Source: Methylobacterium amylolyticum (lineage in GTDB: Bacteria > Pseudomonadota > Alphaproteobacteria > Rhizobiales > Beijerinckiaceae). Taken from it: DNA of 64,000 nt. The stretch is taken from NCBI RefSeq assembly GCF_030700245.1, contig NZ_JAUYZI010000007.1, forward strand, positions 62,001-126,000. The letters are read 5' to 3'. Below, piece by piece: positions 47,002-55,536 of this stretch (position 1 is the first letter of the stretch; the number at the start of each line of letters is the position of its first letter). Position numbers and translations under genes: made by a program. Below the pieces are notes generated by a model. The model searched no databases. It saw only the letters and a program-made list of their open reading frames with translations, and was not told where the DNA came from.

Positions 47002-47022
47002 CATAACCTATGATAGGTCATG
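47002..47022. promoter_or_regulatory. Palindrome upstream of the FrmR-like gene (auto-operator candidate)
   Basis: Half-sites ACCTAT (47006-47011) and ATAGGT (47013-47018) are exact inverted repeats around one G. With CAT and ATG outside them, the symmetry extends to 21 bases with one mismatched pair. It ends 26 bases before the GTG of the CsoR/FrmR-type repressor, the usual place for autoregulation in this family. Confidence 0.6.
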
Positions 47023-47047
47023 AACCCTCGGGGCGACGGGGGCAACC

Positions 47048-47374
47048 GTGGACGGGATCGAGGCGGACATCGCCGGGGACAGGATCGAACTCCGGCGCAG
47101 CGACGCGGCCAAGCGGCCGCTGCTCCAGCGCCTGAACCGGATCGAAGGTCAGGTGCGGGGCCTGCGCGGGATGGTCGAAGCCGACCGCTACTGCCTCGAC
47201 GAGGTCCAGCAGATCAACGCCATCACCGCCGCCCTGCGGGAGGTGGCGCTGGTCATCATCGCCGAGCACGTGGCGGCGGGGGTCTCCCTCGCCGCCCGCG
47301 CCGACACCCCTGAGAGCGTCGCCGTCGCGGACGTGATGCGCGTGCTGCGGGCGGCCATGCGCAAGAGCGAGTAA
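47048..47374 (+). CDS. CsoR/RcnR/FrmR-family metal- or formaldehyde-sensing repressor
   Basis: A 108-residue all-helical DNA-binding protein (DUF156 family). LLQRLNRIEGQVRGLRGMVEADRYCLDEVQQINAITAALREVALVIIAEHV is diagnostic. The sensor positions hold Cys49 and His74, but the third position (His+4) is Gly78, where copper sensors have Cys and RcnR has His. A Cys/His pair is what FrmR uses to sense formaldehyde, so that is a better guess than copper. It starts at GTG, has its own palindrome upstream, and lies 201 bases before a zinc alcohol dehydrogenase of the formaldehyde-dehydrogenase-like group. Confidence 0.88.
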   Translation: MDGIEADIAGDRIELRRSDAAKRPLLQRLNRIEGQVRGLRGMVEADRYCLDEVQQINAITAALREVALVIIAEHVAAGVSLAARADTPESVAVADVMRVLRAAMRKSE

Positions 47375-47575
47375 GCGGGTCTCCGGACCGCCCTCAGACG
47401 ACGAACGGATCGGCGAGGCCGACGCGGGCAGCCGCGCGCGCCCGCGCACGCCCGAAATCCTGCGCCGGACGACCCGCCGACCTCGGGAACGCACCGTTGG
47501 AACTTGGCCGTGTCATCGCGGGCTTCCTCGTCAGGCCGCGCCCGCGCGCACGCTTCCCATCTGGAGATCAGAACG

Positions 47576-48748
47576 ATGAAGGCTCTCTGCTGGCACGGCA
47601 GGAACGACATCCGCTGCGATACGGTGCCGGATCCGCAGATCGAGGATTCCCGCGACGTGATCATCAAGGTCACGTCCTGCGCGATCTGCGGCTCGGACCT
47701 CCATCTCATGGACGGACTGATGCCGACCATGGAATCCGGCGATGTGCTCGGCCACGAATTCATGGGCGAGGTCGTCGAGGTCGGCCAGGGGTTCACAAAG
47801 TTCAAGAAGGGCGACCGGATCGTCGTGCCCTTCAACATCAATTGCGGCGAATGCCGCCAGTGCAAGCTCGGCAACTGGTCGGTCTGCCAGCGCTCGAACC
47901 GCAACGCCGAGATGGCGGCCGCGATGTTCGGCTACACCACCGCCGGCCTGTTCGGCTACTCGCACCTCACCGGCGGCTACGCGGGCGGCCAGGCCGAGTA
48001 CGTCCGCGTGCCGATGGCCGACGTGGCGCCGATGAAGGTCCCGGACGGCATGGACGACGAGTCGGCCCTGTTCCTCACCGACATCCTGCCCACAGGCTGG
48101 CAGGGCGCCGAACACTGCGAGATCCAGGGCGGCGAGACGATTGCGATCTGGGGCGCCGGGCCGGTCGGCTTCTTCGCGATCCAGTCGGCCAAGCTGATGG
48201 GTGCCGAGCGGATCATCGCCATCGACACGGTTCCCGAGCGCCTCGAACTGGCGCGGAAGGCGGGGGCGACCGACATCATCGATTTTGAGAAGGAAGACGT
48301 GTTCGAGCGCATCAAGGAGATCAGCCGCGGCGAGGGCGCCGACGCGGTGATCGACTGCGTCGGCATGGAGGCCACCGCCGGCCACGGCATCGCCGGCGTG
48401 GTGAGCGCGATCCAGGAGAAGCTCACCGCGACCGAGCGGCCCTACGTGCTGACCGAGGCGATCAAGGCGGTGCGCCCCTGCGGCATCGTCTCGATCCCCG
48501 GCGTCTACGGCGGGCCGCTGCCGATCAACATGGGCTCGGTGGTGCAGAAGGGCCTGACCCTCAAGAGCGGCCAGACCCACGTGAAGCGCTACCTGGAGAC
48601 GCTCACGGAGCTGATCCAGCAGGGCAAGCTCGATGTCACGTCGCTGATCACCCACCGTTCGACGAATCTCGCCGACGGCCCGGATCTCTACAAGACGTTC
48701 CGCGACAAGAAGGACGGCTGCGTGAAGGTCGTCTTCCACCCGAACTGA
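47576..48748 (+). CDS. Zinc-dependent alcohol dehydrogenase, formaldehyde-dehydrogenase-like
   Basis: A 390-residue MDR-family enzyme. Catalytic zinc ligands lie in CAICGSDLH (Cys38 region) and GHEFMG (His60, Glu61); structural zinc ligands are Cys90, Cys93, Cys96 and Cys104. The long middle segment (NRNAEMAAAMFGYTTAGLFGYSHLTGGYAGGQAEYVRVP) and the NAD-binding WGAGPVGFFAIQSAKLMGAERIIAID match the glutathione-independent formaldehyde dehydrogenase/dismutase-like group. Substrate is not certain; many such genes in methylotrophs are uncharacterised. The start at 47576 has GGAG upstream. A clean terminator follows. Confidence 0.9.
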   Translation: MKALCWHGRNDIRCDTVPDPQIEDSRDVIIKVTSCAICGSDLHLMDGLMPTMESGDVLGHEFMGEVVEVGQGFTKFKKGDRIVVPFNINCGECRQCKLGNWSVCQRSNRNAEMAAAMFGYTTAGLFGYSHLTGGYAGGQAEYVRVPMADVAPMKVPDGMDDESALFLTDILPTGWQGAEHCEIQGGETIAIWGAGPVGFFAIQSAKLMGAERIIAIDTVPERLELARKAGATDIIDFEKEDVFERIKEISRGEGADAVIDCVGMEATAGHGIAGVVSAIQEKLTATERPYVLTEAIKAVRPCGIVSIPGVYGGPLPINMGSVVQKGLTLKSGQTHVKRYLETLTELIQQGKLDVTSLITHRSTNLADGPDLYKTFRDKKDGCVKVVFHPN

Positions 48749-48771
48749 TTTCTTCTCGCTCTACCGGCATC

Positions 48772-48795
48772 CGGGCGGCGCAAGCCGCCCGTTTT
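48772..48795 (+). terminator. Factor-independent terminator after the alcohol dehydrogenase
   Basis: CGGGCGGC (48772-48779), loop GCAA, GCCGCCCG (48784-48791), then TTTT. It lies 23 bases after the stop codon and 15 bases before the next start. Confidence 0.82.
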
Positions 48796-48810
48796 CATTG
48801 GGTATCACGC

Positions 48811-49995
48811 ATGATCACGACGCCGACGATCCGGGCGCTGAGCGCCACGCTGTTCTACGCCACCGCTGCCCCGGCCCTGGCGCAGGAGCCGTCCCGTCCG
48901 GCCACACCCGCACCGACCGCATCGCCGGGCGGGCTCACGCAGGTGGCCCGGTTCGACCATCAGGTGACCGGCGTGACGGTCACCAAGGACGGGCGGATCT
49001 TCGTCAACTTCCCGCGCTGGACCGAGGACGCGCCGGTCTCCGTGGCCGAATTGAAGGACGGCAAGCCGGTGCCTTACCCGAACGCCGAGTGGAACGCGTG
49101 GCGCAACGCGCGCAAGGACACGCTCGACCCGAAGACCCACTTCGTCTGCGTGCAGAGCGTGGTGGCCGATCCCCACGACCGCCTCTGGGTGGTCGATGCG
49201 GCGGCCCCCGCCATGGCGGCGCTCGTCAAGGACGGGCCGAAGCTCGTCGGCATCGACTTGAAGACCAACGCGGTGACGAAGACCATCGCCTTCGACCCGT
49301 CGATCGCCCCGCAGGGTTCCTATCTCAACGACGTGCGGATCTCGCCGGACGGCAAGACCGCCTACCTCACCGATTCCGGCGCCGAGGGCGCGCTGATCGT
49401 CGTGGACATCGACTCCGGCTCCGCCAAGCGGCTGCTCGCGGGCGCCCCCGCGACCATGCCCGACAAGAGCGTGACCGTGACCTACGACGGCAAGCCCCTG
49501 CGCCGGCCCGACGGGCGCGGCGTCGAGTTCGCGGCCGACGGCATCGCACTCTCTCCGGACGGCGGGACGCTGTACTGGCAGGCGATCAAGGGCAAGACCC
49601 TCTACAGCCTGCCGACCGACGCCCTGACCGGCTGGGCCACCGCCGCGATCGTCCCGGAATCCTTGAGCGACCGCAGCCTGACGGCCAAGATCGCGACAAT
49701 CGGCGAGAACGGCCCCGCCGACGGGCTGATCATCGCGCGGAGCGACGGCCGGATGTACGTAACCTCGCCCCAGGACGACGCGATCAAGGTCCGGGAACTC
49801 GGCGGCAACAATGCCGGCCTGACGACCCTGGTGCAGGATCCGCGTCTGCGCTGGCCCGATACGTTCAGCGAGGGGCCGGACGGCACGCTCTACGTCACCA
49901 CCTCGCACATCCAGGACTCGGCCTTCTATAGGCCCGACGCGCCGATCAGCCTGCCGACCGAATTGTGGAGCTTCAAGCCCTCCGCCCCGCGCTGA
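48811..49995 (+). CDS. Exported yellow/major-royal-jelly-type beta-propeller
   Basis: A 394-residue protein with a signal peptide (about residues 1-24, ending APALAQ). A six-bladed propeller follows: VTVTKDGRIFVNFPRWTEDAPVSVAEL, VADPHDRLWVVDAA, GSYLNDVRISPDGKTAYLTDSGAEGALIVVD, FAADGIALSPDGGTLYWQAIKGKTLYSLPTDAL and SEGPDGTLYVTTSHIQDS. This matches bacterial proteins of the royal-jelly/yellow family, related to SMP-30 lactonases. Bacterial members have no firm activity. It converges on the P450 gene with only 9 bases between stops. Confidence 0.87.
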   Translation: MITTPTIRALSATLFYATAAPALAQEPSRPATPAPTASPGGLTQVARFDHQVTGVTVTKDGRIFVNFPRWTEDAPVSVAELKDGKPVPYPNAEWNAWRNARKDTLDPKTHFVCVQSVVADPHDRLWVVDAAAPAMAALVKDGPKLVGIDLKTNAVTKTIAFDPSIAPQGSYLNDVRISPDGKTAYLTDSGAEGALIVVDIDSGSAKRLLAGAPATMPDKSVTVTYDGKPLRRPDGRGVEFAADGIALSPDGGTLYWQAIKGKTLYSLPTDALTGWATAAIVPESLSDRSLTAKIATIGENGPADGLIIARSDGRMYVTSPQDDAIKVRELGGNNAGLTTLVQDPRLRWPDTFSEGPDGTLYVTTSHIQDSAFYRPDAPISLPTELWSFKPSAPR

Positions 49996-50004
49996 GGCGG
50001 AGAC

Positions 50005-51261
50005 TCAATCGATCCCGGCGATGCCGATGTGGAGTTGCTCCGGGCCGCGCAGGGAGGCGCCGGGGCGGTAGGGCGGCGGATCCATGACGAGGCGCGGCTC
50101 CCGCAGCCGCCGACACAGGGCGACGAGGGCGATCTCGGCCTCGATCCGTGCGAGCGGTGCGCCCACGCAGTAGTGCAGGCCGCCGCCGAACCCGAAGTGC
50201 TGGTTGTCGGCACGGTCCGGGTCGAACCGGTCCGGATCGGGAAACCGCTCCGGGTCGCGGCTGCCGGCGGCGAACAGCAGCACCACCGGCGCGCCCTGCG
50301 GGATGGTCACGCCGCCGATCTCGATGGCGCCGAGCGCCTTGCGGGTCCGGAAATGCACCGGCGGGTCGAAGCGCAGCACCTCCTCGATCACCCGCGGGGC
50401 CCGCTCCGGGTCGGCGCGCAGGCGCTCCAGCTCGCGCGGGTGGCGCAGGAGCTGGAGCATGCCGTTGGTGATGAGGTTCACCGTGGTCTCGTGGCCGGCG
50501 ACCAGCAGGAGGATCGCGGTGGAGATCAGGTCGAACGCACCCATCAGGCGACGGCCATCGGGGCCGGGCCCCGCGAGTTCGCTCAGCATGTCATCGGCCG
50601 GGCGGCGGCGCTTCTCCCGGATCAGGTCGCGCATGTAGGCCGAGATCGCGTCGAACGCCGCGACGATGCGGTGCCGCCCGGCCTCGTCGTGGCGGGCATC
50701 CGGCTCGAGGGCTGTCGCCAGTTCGGTCGCCCAGGCCTGGAAGCGCGGCTCGTCCGCCTCGGGCACACCGAGCAGGTCGCAGATCACCGCGACCGGCAGC
50801 GGGTAGGAGAGGTCGTCCACGAGGCAGATCCGGTCGCGCCCGCGGCAGGCGTCGAGCAGCGCGTCCACGTCGCGCACGATCCGCCCGCGCAGGGCCTCGA
50901 CCCGGGGCACGGTGAAGCTGCGCATCACCAGGGCGCGCAGGGTGTCGTGGTCCGGCGGGTCGCGGAAGATCAGCGGGCGGTGGGCGGTGGCGATCCGGTT
51001 GCGGATCGGGTTCAGGATCCAGTCCTTGAGCGGGTTGCCGGTGCGCGGCCGGCGTGAGGGCGGCAGATCCTCGGAGCTGAGACGCGGGTCGAACAGCAGG
51101 CTCCGGATCGCCGCGTGGGCGCTGACCACGTAGCTGCCGTCGCGCTGGCGGGAGACCGGCCGCTCCCGCAGCCGTGCGTAGAGCGGGTACGGATCCGCGC
51201 GGTAGGCGGGGTCCAGCACCGCGGCGAACAGCGCGTCCGCAGGTGGCGTGTCGTCAGGCAT
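50005..51261 (-). CDS. Cytochrome P450
   Basis: A 418-residue soluble bacterial P450. The I-helix AGHETTVNLITNGMLQLLRHP carries the oxygen-activating Thr, the K-helix EEVLRF gives the E-x-x-R, and the heme loop FGFGGGLHYCVGAPLARIE has the Cys ligand near residue 366. It starts inside the end of the ferredoxin-reductase gene (8-base overlap), so the electron chain and oxygenase are made together. The substrate is unknown; the linked GT1 glycosyltransferase suggests hydroxylation followed by glycosylation of a small hydrophobic compound. It is the last gene of the five-gene operon. Confidence 0.95.
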   Translation of the reverse strand: MPDDTPPADALFAAVLDPAYRADPYPLYARLRERPVSRQRDGSYVVSAHAAIRSLLFDPRLSSEDLPPSRRPRTGNPLKDWILNPIRNRIATAHRPLIFRDPPDHDTLRALVMRSFTVPRVEALRGRIVRDVDALLDACRGRDRICLVDDLSYPLPVAVICDLLGVPEADEPRFQAWATELATALEPDARHDEAGRHRIVAAFDAISAYMRDLIREKRRRPADDMLSELAGPGPDGRRLMGAFDLISTAILLLVAGHETTVNLITNGMLQLLRHPRELERLRADPERAPRVIEEVLRFDPPVHFRTRKALGAIEIGGVTIPQGAPVVLLFAAGSRDPERFPDPDRFDPDRADNQHFGFGGGLHYCVGAPLARIEAEIALVALCRRLREPRLVMDPPPYRPGASLRGPEQLHIGIAGID

Positions 51262-52570
51262 GGGCGAACTCGTCGGCGCTGACCGCCCGTGGCGACGGGA
51301 AGCCCGGCGCCAGCGATTCCGGGCGCGCTCGGTCGGTGGCGTCGCGGATCGGCGGGAACGGCCGCCCGGCGAGGATCGCGTCGGCGTAGGCGGGCAGCCA
51401 GCGGGCCTGATCGAACGACACGGCGGCGATCGTCTGCCCGGCCCGGCCGTAGACGGCGAGGAAGCGGCGCGAGGCGCGCGAGCCCTGCACCACGGCGACG
51501 GAATCGGCCCCGTCGGTCAGGCCCACCGCCTTGATGTTGATGCCGAACTGGCTCGACCAGTAGGCCGGCAGGTGCGCGTAGGGGCGCTGGTCGTCCGGCC
51601 CGGCCAGCATATTGCGCGCCGCGTGGCCCGCCTGCTCCACCGCGTTGCCCCAGTGCTCCACCGAGACCAGCCGGCCGCCGTAGACCGGGATCGGCCAGCG
51701 CGCCACGTCGCCGGCCGCGTAGATGTCTGGACAGGGCGTGCCGTCGGCGGCGAGCGCCCGGCAGGCCGCGTCGCAGGTCAGGCCGCCCGCGTCCGCGCGC
51801 AGGCCGGCACCCGCGAGCCAGCCGGTCGCCCGAGTGGCGCCGAGGGCGGCGATCACGAGATCCGCCTCGATCGCGCCGCCATCCGCGAACCGGGCGCGGA
51901 CCACGTGGCCCGCGCCGTCGCCCTCGAAGGCCCGGACCTGCGTGCCCGGACGGAACGCCACGCCCGCGTCGCGCAGGCAGGCGGCGATCACCCCTCCGAT
52001 GCCGGTGCCGAGCGAACGGGCGAGCGGCGTCGGATTCGGATCGACGACGGTGACGGCGAGGCCGAGATCGCGGCAGCAGGAGGCGGCCTCGCAGCCGATC
52101 AGGCCGGCGCCGACGATCAGCACCCGGCGCGGGCCGGCGGCGAGCGCCGCGCGCAGGGCCGCCGCATCGTCCCGGCCGCGCAGGGTGAACACGCCCGTCA
52201 GCGTCCCGCCGGTGGGAGCCGGCCAGGGCCGCGCCTCGGCGCCGGTAGCGACCAGCAGCCGGTCGTAGGCGAGGCGCGTCCCGTCCGCGAGGCGCACGAT
52301 CCGGTCCGCGCGGTCGAGGCCGACCGTCGGCTGGCCGAGCCGCCAGCGCGCCCGCAGCGGCGCCAGCGCCGGCAGACCCGTCGCGTCGGCGGCGAGTTCG
52401 CCCGCGAGCACGTGCTTCGACAGGGGCGGCCGGTCGTAGGGCCGGTGGGGCTCGGCGCCGACGATCGTGAGCGGCCCCTCGTAGCCGCCCCGGCGCAGGG
52501 CCTCCGCGCCGCGCAGGCCCGCGAGCGACGCGCCGACGACGACGATGCCCGCCAGCTCCGCCGCGCTCAC
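51254..52570 (-). CDS. NAD(P)H-ferredoxin reductase (FAD, P450 partner)
   Basis: A 438-residue flavoprotein of the putidaredoxin-reductase type. FAD binding by IVVVGASLAGLRGAEALRRGGYEGPLTIVG at the start, PPLSKHVLAG, an NAD(P) loop VLIVGAGLIGCEAASCCRDLG near residue 148, and CPDIYAAGDVARW near 285. The GTG start at 52570 forms a 4-base overlap with the ferredoxin stop. It transfers electrons to the adjacent ferredoxin and then the P450. Confidence 0.93.
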   Translation of the reverse strand: MSAAELAGIVVVGASLAGLRGAEALRRGGYEGPLTIVGAEPHRPYDRPPLSKHVLAGELAADATGLPALAPLRARWRLGQPTVGLDRADRIVRLADGTRLAYDRLLVATGAEARPWPAPTGGTLTGVFTLRGRDDAAALRAALAAGPRRVLIVGAGLIGCEAASCCRDLGLAVTVVDPNPTPLARSLGTGIGGVIAACLRDAGVAFRPGTQVRAFEGDGAGHVVRARFADGGAIEADLVIAALGATRATGWLAGAGLRADAGGLTCDAACRALAADGTPCPDIYAAGDVARWPIPVYGGRLVSVEHWGNAVEQAGHAARNMLAGPDDQRPYAHLPAYWSSQFGINIKAVGLTDGADSVAVVQGSRASRRFLAVYGRAGQTIAAVSFDQARWLPAYADAILAGRPFPPIRDATDRARPESLAPGFPSPRAVSADEFAHA

Positions 52571-52809
52571 GCCACGTCCTCCTCGTCCGCCGCCGTCTGG
52601 ACCGCGATGGCGCGGACCGGGCAGGCGAGCACGGCCCGCTCGATCTCGCCCCGGCGATGGGCCGGAGGCGACGGATCGTAGAACAGGATCTCGTGGCCGC
52701 GCAGGACGAAGGCGCCGGGCGCCGCGTAGCAGCACTGCGCGTAGCCCTGACAGCGGTTGAGATCGACCACGATCCGCAATGCGGGATCGCGCCCGTCAGA
52801 CGCCGACAT
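52567..52809 (-). CDS. P450-type ferredoxin, 3Fe-4S or 4Fe-4S
   Basis: An 80-residue single-cluster ferredoxin. VVDLNRCQGYAQCCYAAPGAF supplies Cys20 and Cys26 in a C-x2-Tyr-x2-C loop, and LACPVRAI supplies Cys63. In this class the fourth ligand position is replaced, here by Tyr23, which favours a 3Fe-4S centre. A further Cys27 is present. The gene overlaps the reductase by 4 bases and the small upstream gene by 14, so it is strongly coupled in translation. Confidence 0.92.
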   Translation of the reverse strand: MSASDGRDPALRIVVDLNRCQGYAQCCYAAPGAFVLRGHEILFYDPSPPAHRRGEIERAVLACPVRAIAVQTAADEEDVA

Positions 52810-52978
52810 AGGGGCCGTCCCGCTCCTCCGCGTCCGGAACGAGCCGGCCGGCGGAGCCGAGCGGCAACCCGGTCACGAGGGCGAGCACGACGGTGGCGAG
52901 CGAGCGCCGCACCGGACCCGCCGGACAGGGCGCGGTACGGGCAACGGGCTGCGGGGCGGCGTGGGTGTGCGGGGTCAT
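52796..52978 (-). CDS. 60-residue small membrane peptide in the P450 operon
   Basis: A 60-residue frame that starts at an ATG overlapping the glycosyltransferase stop (ATGA) and ends 14 bases inside the ferredoxin gene. It has a His/Pro/Arg N terminus (MTPHTHAAPQPVART), a single hydrophobic segment (SLATVVLALVTGLPLGSAG, residues 26-44) and an acidic end. It could be a one-pass membrane protein or a secreted peptide; a Cys-Pro lies near residue 18. Packing on both sides makes it likely to be translated. It matches no family I know. Confidence 0.5.
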   Translation of the reverse strand: MTPHTHAAPQPVARTAPCPAGPVRRSLATVVLALVTGLPLGSAGRLVPDAEERDGPYVGV

Positions 52979-54273
52979 GCGAACCTCCTGTGCGGCTCTT
53001 CGGATCTCCGGTGACCGGCGGCCTCGTCGATCGCGGCCAGCGTCTCGCGTGCGGCGTCGCGCCGGGCGAAGGCCTCGGCCATCGCCGCAGCCCGTTGCCG
53101 GAAGCGCGGCTCGCCGAGCACGGTCTCGACCGCCGCGCGGATCGTCTCGCGGTCCGGCGTGTCGGTGGCGAGGTCGAGACCGACACCCGACCACGCGATC
53201 CGCACGCCGACCTCCGCCTTGTCCTCGGTGCGGCCGGCCGCGACGATCGGCACGCCCGCACTGAGCGCCTGCGAGACGCTGCCGTAGCCGCCATTCGTGA
53301 CCAGCAGGCTCACCTTCGGCAGCAGCTCGCGGAAGGGCAGGAAGCGCGCCACCCGGACGTTGCGCGGCAGCGGCCCGCGCAGGGCCTCGACCGGCCGTCC
53401 GCCGGTGGTGGCGAGGACGAGGAGGTCGTCCCGGTCCGCCAGCGCCGCGAGCGTGGGCTCGATCAGCGCCCCGAGATCCGCGTTGGCGAGCGTGCCCTGG
53501 GTGACGAGGACCACCGGCTTGCCGCCGTCGAGCTCCGACCACCAGTCCGGCAGGTCGGCGGGCGCCTGCGGCAGGGGCGGCAAGCCGATGAAGCGCAGGC
53601 CCGGCGGCAGGGCACCGAAGTCGTACTCGAATTCCGGCACGGTCGGCTGAAGGAACAGGTCGGGCAGCACGACGACCGCGTGCGTCAGCGAGGCCGGCAG
53701 GCCCGGCAGACCCATCGCGGCGAGCCGTGCGTCGGCGCGGGCGCGCACCGGATCGACGTAGGCCGCGTCCACACGCGCCTTCAGCTCCGCGTAGCGGTCC
53801 CGTTCGGCGGCGCTCCGCGCCGGCGGCAGGCCGAGGGCGACGGGGGCGCCGTCGGGCCGGTCGAGGAACAGGAAGCTGATGTTCCAAGTCACGATCGGCG
53901 GCCGCGGCGTCGCCGTGTCCAGCAGCAGCGGCAGCACGCCTAGGAACATGCTGCCGGCGACAATCACGTCCGGCGCCTCCCGGGCGATGAGGGCTCGCAG
54001 CGCCGCCGCCTGCACCGGCATCGGCGCGATGAAGCGCCGGTCGAACTCGTTCCGCCAGCGCTCCGGGCCGGGCGGCAGGGCCGGCTCCAGGTACTGCGCC
54101 GAGCCGTCGTCGTCGTATCCCGAGAAGCGCAGACCGGCGGCCTCGACGGCTCCGCGGAACCGCGGGTCGGTCAGGACCGTCACGGCGTCGCCGCGTCCGG
54201 CGAGGAGGCGGCCGATGGCCAGGAGCGGGTTGACGTGCCCGGTGAGCGGCGTCGCCGCGATCAGGATCCTCAT
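52975..54273 (-). CDS. Glycosyltransferase family 1 (UGT/MGT type)
   Basis: A 432-residue GT-B glycosyltransferase that uses a nucleotide sugar to modify a small lipophilic acceptor. The N terminus MRILIAATPLTGHVNPLLAIGRLLAGRGD is standard, with the catalytic His in GHVNP. The C-terminal donor-binding motif is FLPFRELLPKVSLLVTNGGYGSVSQALSAGVPIVAAGRTEDKAEVGVRI. The conserved HGG of many UGTs reads NGG here. It is the first gene of the operon with the P450 system. A start at 54273 places the GT motif properly; an upstream frame adds 20 residues. A small palindrome lies 34 bases upstream. Confidence 0.92.
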   Translation of the reverse strand: MRILIAATPLTGHVNPLLAIGRLLAGRGDAVTVLTDPRFRGAVEAAGLRFSGYDDDGSAQYLEPALPPGPERWRNEFDRRFIAPMPVQAAALRALIAREAPDVIVAGSMFLGVLPLLLDTATPRPPIVTWNISFLFLDRPDGAPVALGLPPARSAAERDRYAELKARVDAAYVDPVRARADARLAAMGLPGLPASLTHAVVVLPDLFLQPTVPEFEYDFGALPPGLRFIGLPPLPQAPADLPDWWSELDGGKPVVLVTQGTLANADLGALIEPTLAALADRDDLLVLATTGGRPVEALRGPLPRNVRVARFLPFRELLPKVSLLVTNGGYGSVSQALSAGVPIVAAGRTEDKAEVGVRIAWSGVGLDLATDTPDRETIRAAVETVLGEPRFRQRAAAMAEAFARRDAARETLAAIDEAAGHRRSEEPHRRFA

Positions 54274-54306
54274 GGTGGCCTCCGAACGGCGGACCGTGTG
54301 CGTCGG

Positions 54307-54317
54307 GTGCACTGCAC
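54307..54317. promoter_or_regulatory. Small palindrome upstream of the glycosyltransferase-P450 operon
   Basis: GTGCA-C-TGCAC is perfectly symmetrical and centred 39 bases before the operon's start codon. A further inverted pair, CGCATCGG (54329-54336) and CCGATGCG (54355-54362), follows upstream. Either could be an operator. No -35/-10 pair is clear. Confidence 0.35.
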
Positions 54318-54492
54318 AAGATACGGCGCGCATCGGCGATCGTTACCTGCGCCTCCGATGCGGGGTGCGGCGGCGCACCCGGCCGGTGTCTACGCGGCGA
54401 CCGGCCGGCAATAGCGCCCCACGGCCCGGCCGGGCTTGATCCAGGTGAGGCGTCCGCGCGGCGATCCGATGCGCCGCGCGCGGCCGGGACCG

Positions 54493-55413
54493 TCAGGCGC
54501 TCGAAGGGCCGGCCCACGGCGCGTCGACCAGCGCGCGCTGGAGATGGGCGATCAGCGCGGTGACGCGGGCCGGGCGCGGCTCGCCCGGCGGCATGACGAG
54601 ATGCAGGGCGATCGGCGGCGGCGACCAGCCCGGCAGCACGCGCTCCAGCCGGCCGGCCTCCAAGTGCTCCCAGACCATGAAGTCGGGCTGCAACGCGACC
54701 CCGAGCCCGGCGAGCAGCGCCGGCCCCAGTGCCTCGGCGTTGTTCACCCGCATCGGGCCCCGCGGCACGACCACCGCCTCGGCGCCGCCTGCGTCGGTGA
54801 ACCGCCAGCGGTCCGGCGTCGGCAGGTAGGCGTAGCTCAGGCAGGCGTGCCGTTCGAGATCGTCCGGGTGCCCGGGGCGTCCGTGCCGGTCGAGATAGGC
54901 GGGCGCGGCCACCAGCGAGCGGCGGACCGCGCAGAGGCGCCGCGCCCGCAGGGAGGAATCCGGCAGCGCCGCGATGCGCAGGCCGATGTCGAAGCCGCCG
55001 CCGACGAGGTCGACCACCGCGTCGGACAGGTGCAGGTCCACGGAGACGGCCGGGTGGCGCGCCAGGAAATCCGGCAGCAGCGGCGCCACGTGCAGCACCC
55101 CGAAGGTCATCGGCGCCGCGAGCCGCACCGGGCCACGCGGCTCCGCGGCACCGGCCGTCGCCCGCGCCTCAGCCGCCTCGCCGTCCGCCAGGAGGCGGGC
55201 CGCGTCCTCCCGGGCGGCCAGGCCCGCCTCGGTCAGGGCGAGCTTGCGCGACGTGCGGTGGAACAGGCGCGCGCCGAGGCGAACCTCCAGCCGGCCGACC
55301 GCCTTCGACACCGTACCCTTCGACAGTCCGAGTTCCGCCGCCGCCCGCCCGAAGGAGCCGGCCTCGACCACCTTGGCGAACACCGCCCACGCCTCGAAAT
55401 CCGGCAGCCGCAT
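54493..55413 (-). CDS. LysR-family transcriptional regulator
   Basis: A 306-residue regulator. The N-terminal helix-turn-helix is [53 protein letters not shown] (in part), and the effector domain starts near residue 90 with [34 protein letters not shown]. It is of the short CrgA/DsdC-like kind without unusual inserts. It is divergent from the mhqO-mhqD-doxX-like operon, with a 123-base shared region containing an exact inverted repeat, so it very likely controls that operon. Confidence 0.93.
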   Translation of the reverse strand: MRLPDFEAWAVFAKVVEAGSFGRAAAELGLSKGTVSKAVGRLEVRLGARLFHRTSRKLALTEAGLAAREDAARLLADGEAAEARATAGAAEPRGPVRLAAPMTFGVLHVAPLLPDFLARHPAVSVDLHLSDAVVDLVGGGFDIGLRIAALPDSSLRARRLCAVRRSLVAAPAYLDRHGRPGHPDDLERHACLSYAYLPTPDRWRFTDAGGAEAVVVPRGPMRVNNAEALGPALLAGLGVALQPDFMVWEHLEAGRLERVLPGWSPPPIALHLVMPPGEPRPARVTALIAHLQRALVDAPWAGPSSA

Positions 55414-55425
55414 CGGCGCATCCTG

Positions 55426-55449
55426 GAAACGATGAGTTTCGATCGTTTC
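55426..55449. promoter_or_regulatory. Inverted repeat between lysR and the mhqO-like gene (operator candidate)
   Basis: GAAACGAT (55426-55433) and ATCGTTTC (55442-55449) are exact complements separated by 8 bases, with an internal GTTTCGAT partly repeating the half-site. It lies 13 bases from the lysR start and 88 bases from the glyoxalase start, as expected for a LysR auto- and target operator. Confidence 0.6.
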
Positions 55450-55536
55450 GCTTTTCCGGAGCGATGGCAAGCCTCAGATTGCACCCATCGGAGCCCGCCC
55501 TATCGCGGCGGCGCGGCTCAAGCGGGAGACACCACC

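Noticed and set aside
47048..47374. Copper sensor CsoR
   Set aside because: The third Cys ligand is Gly78 and no copper pump or chaperone gene is near.
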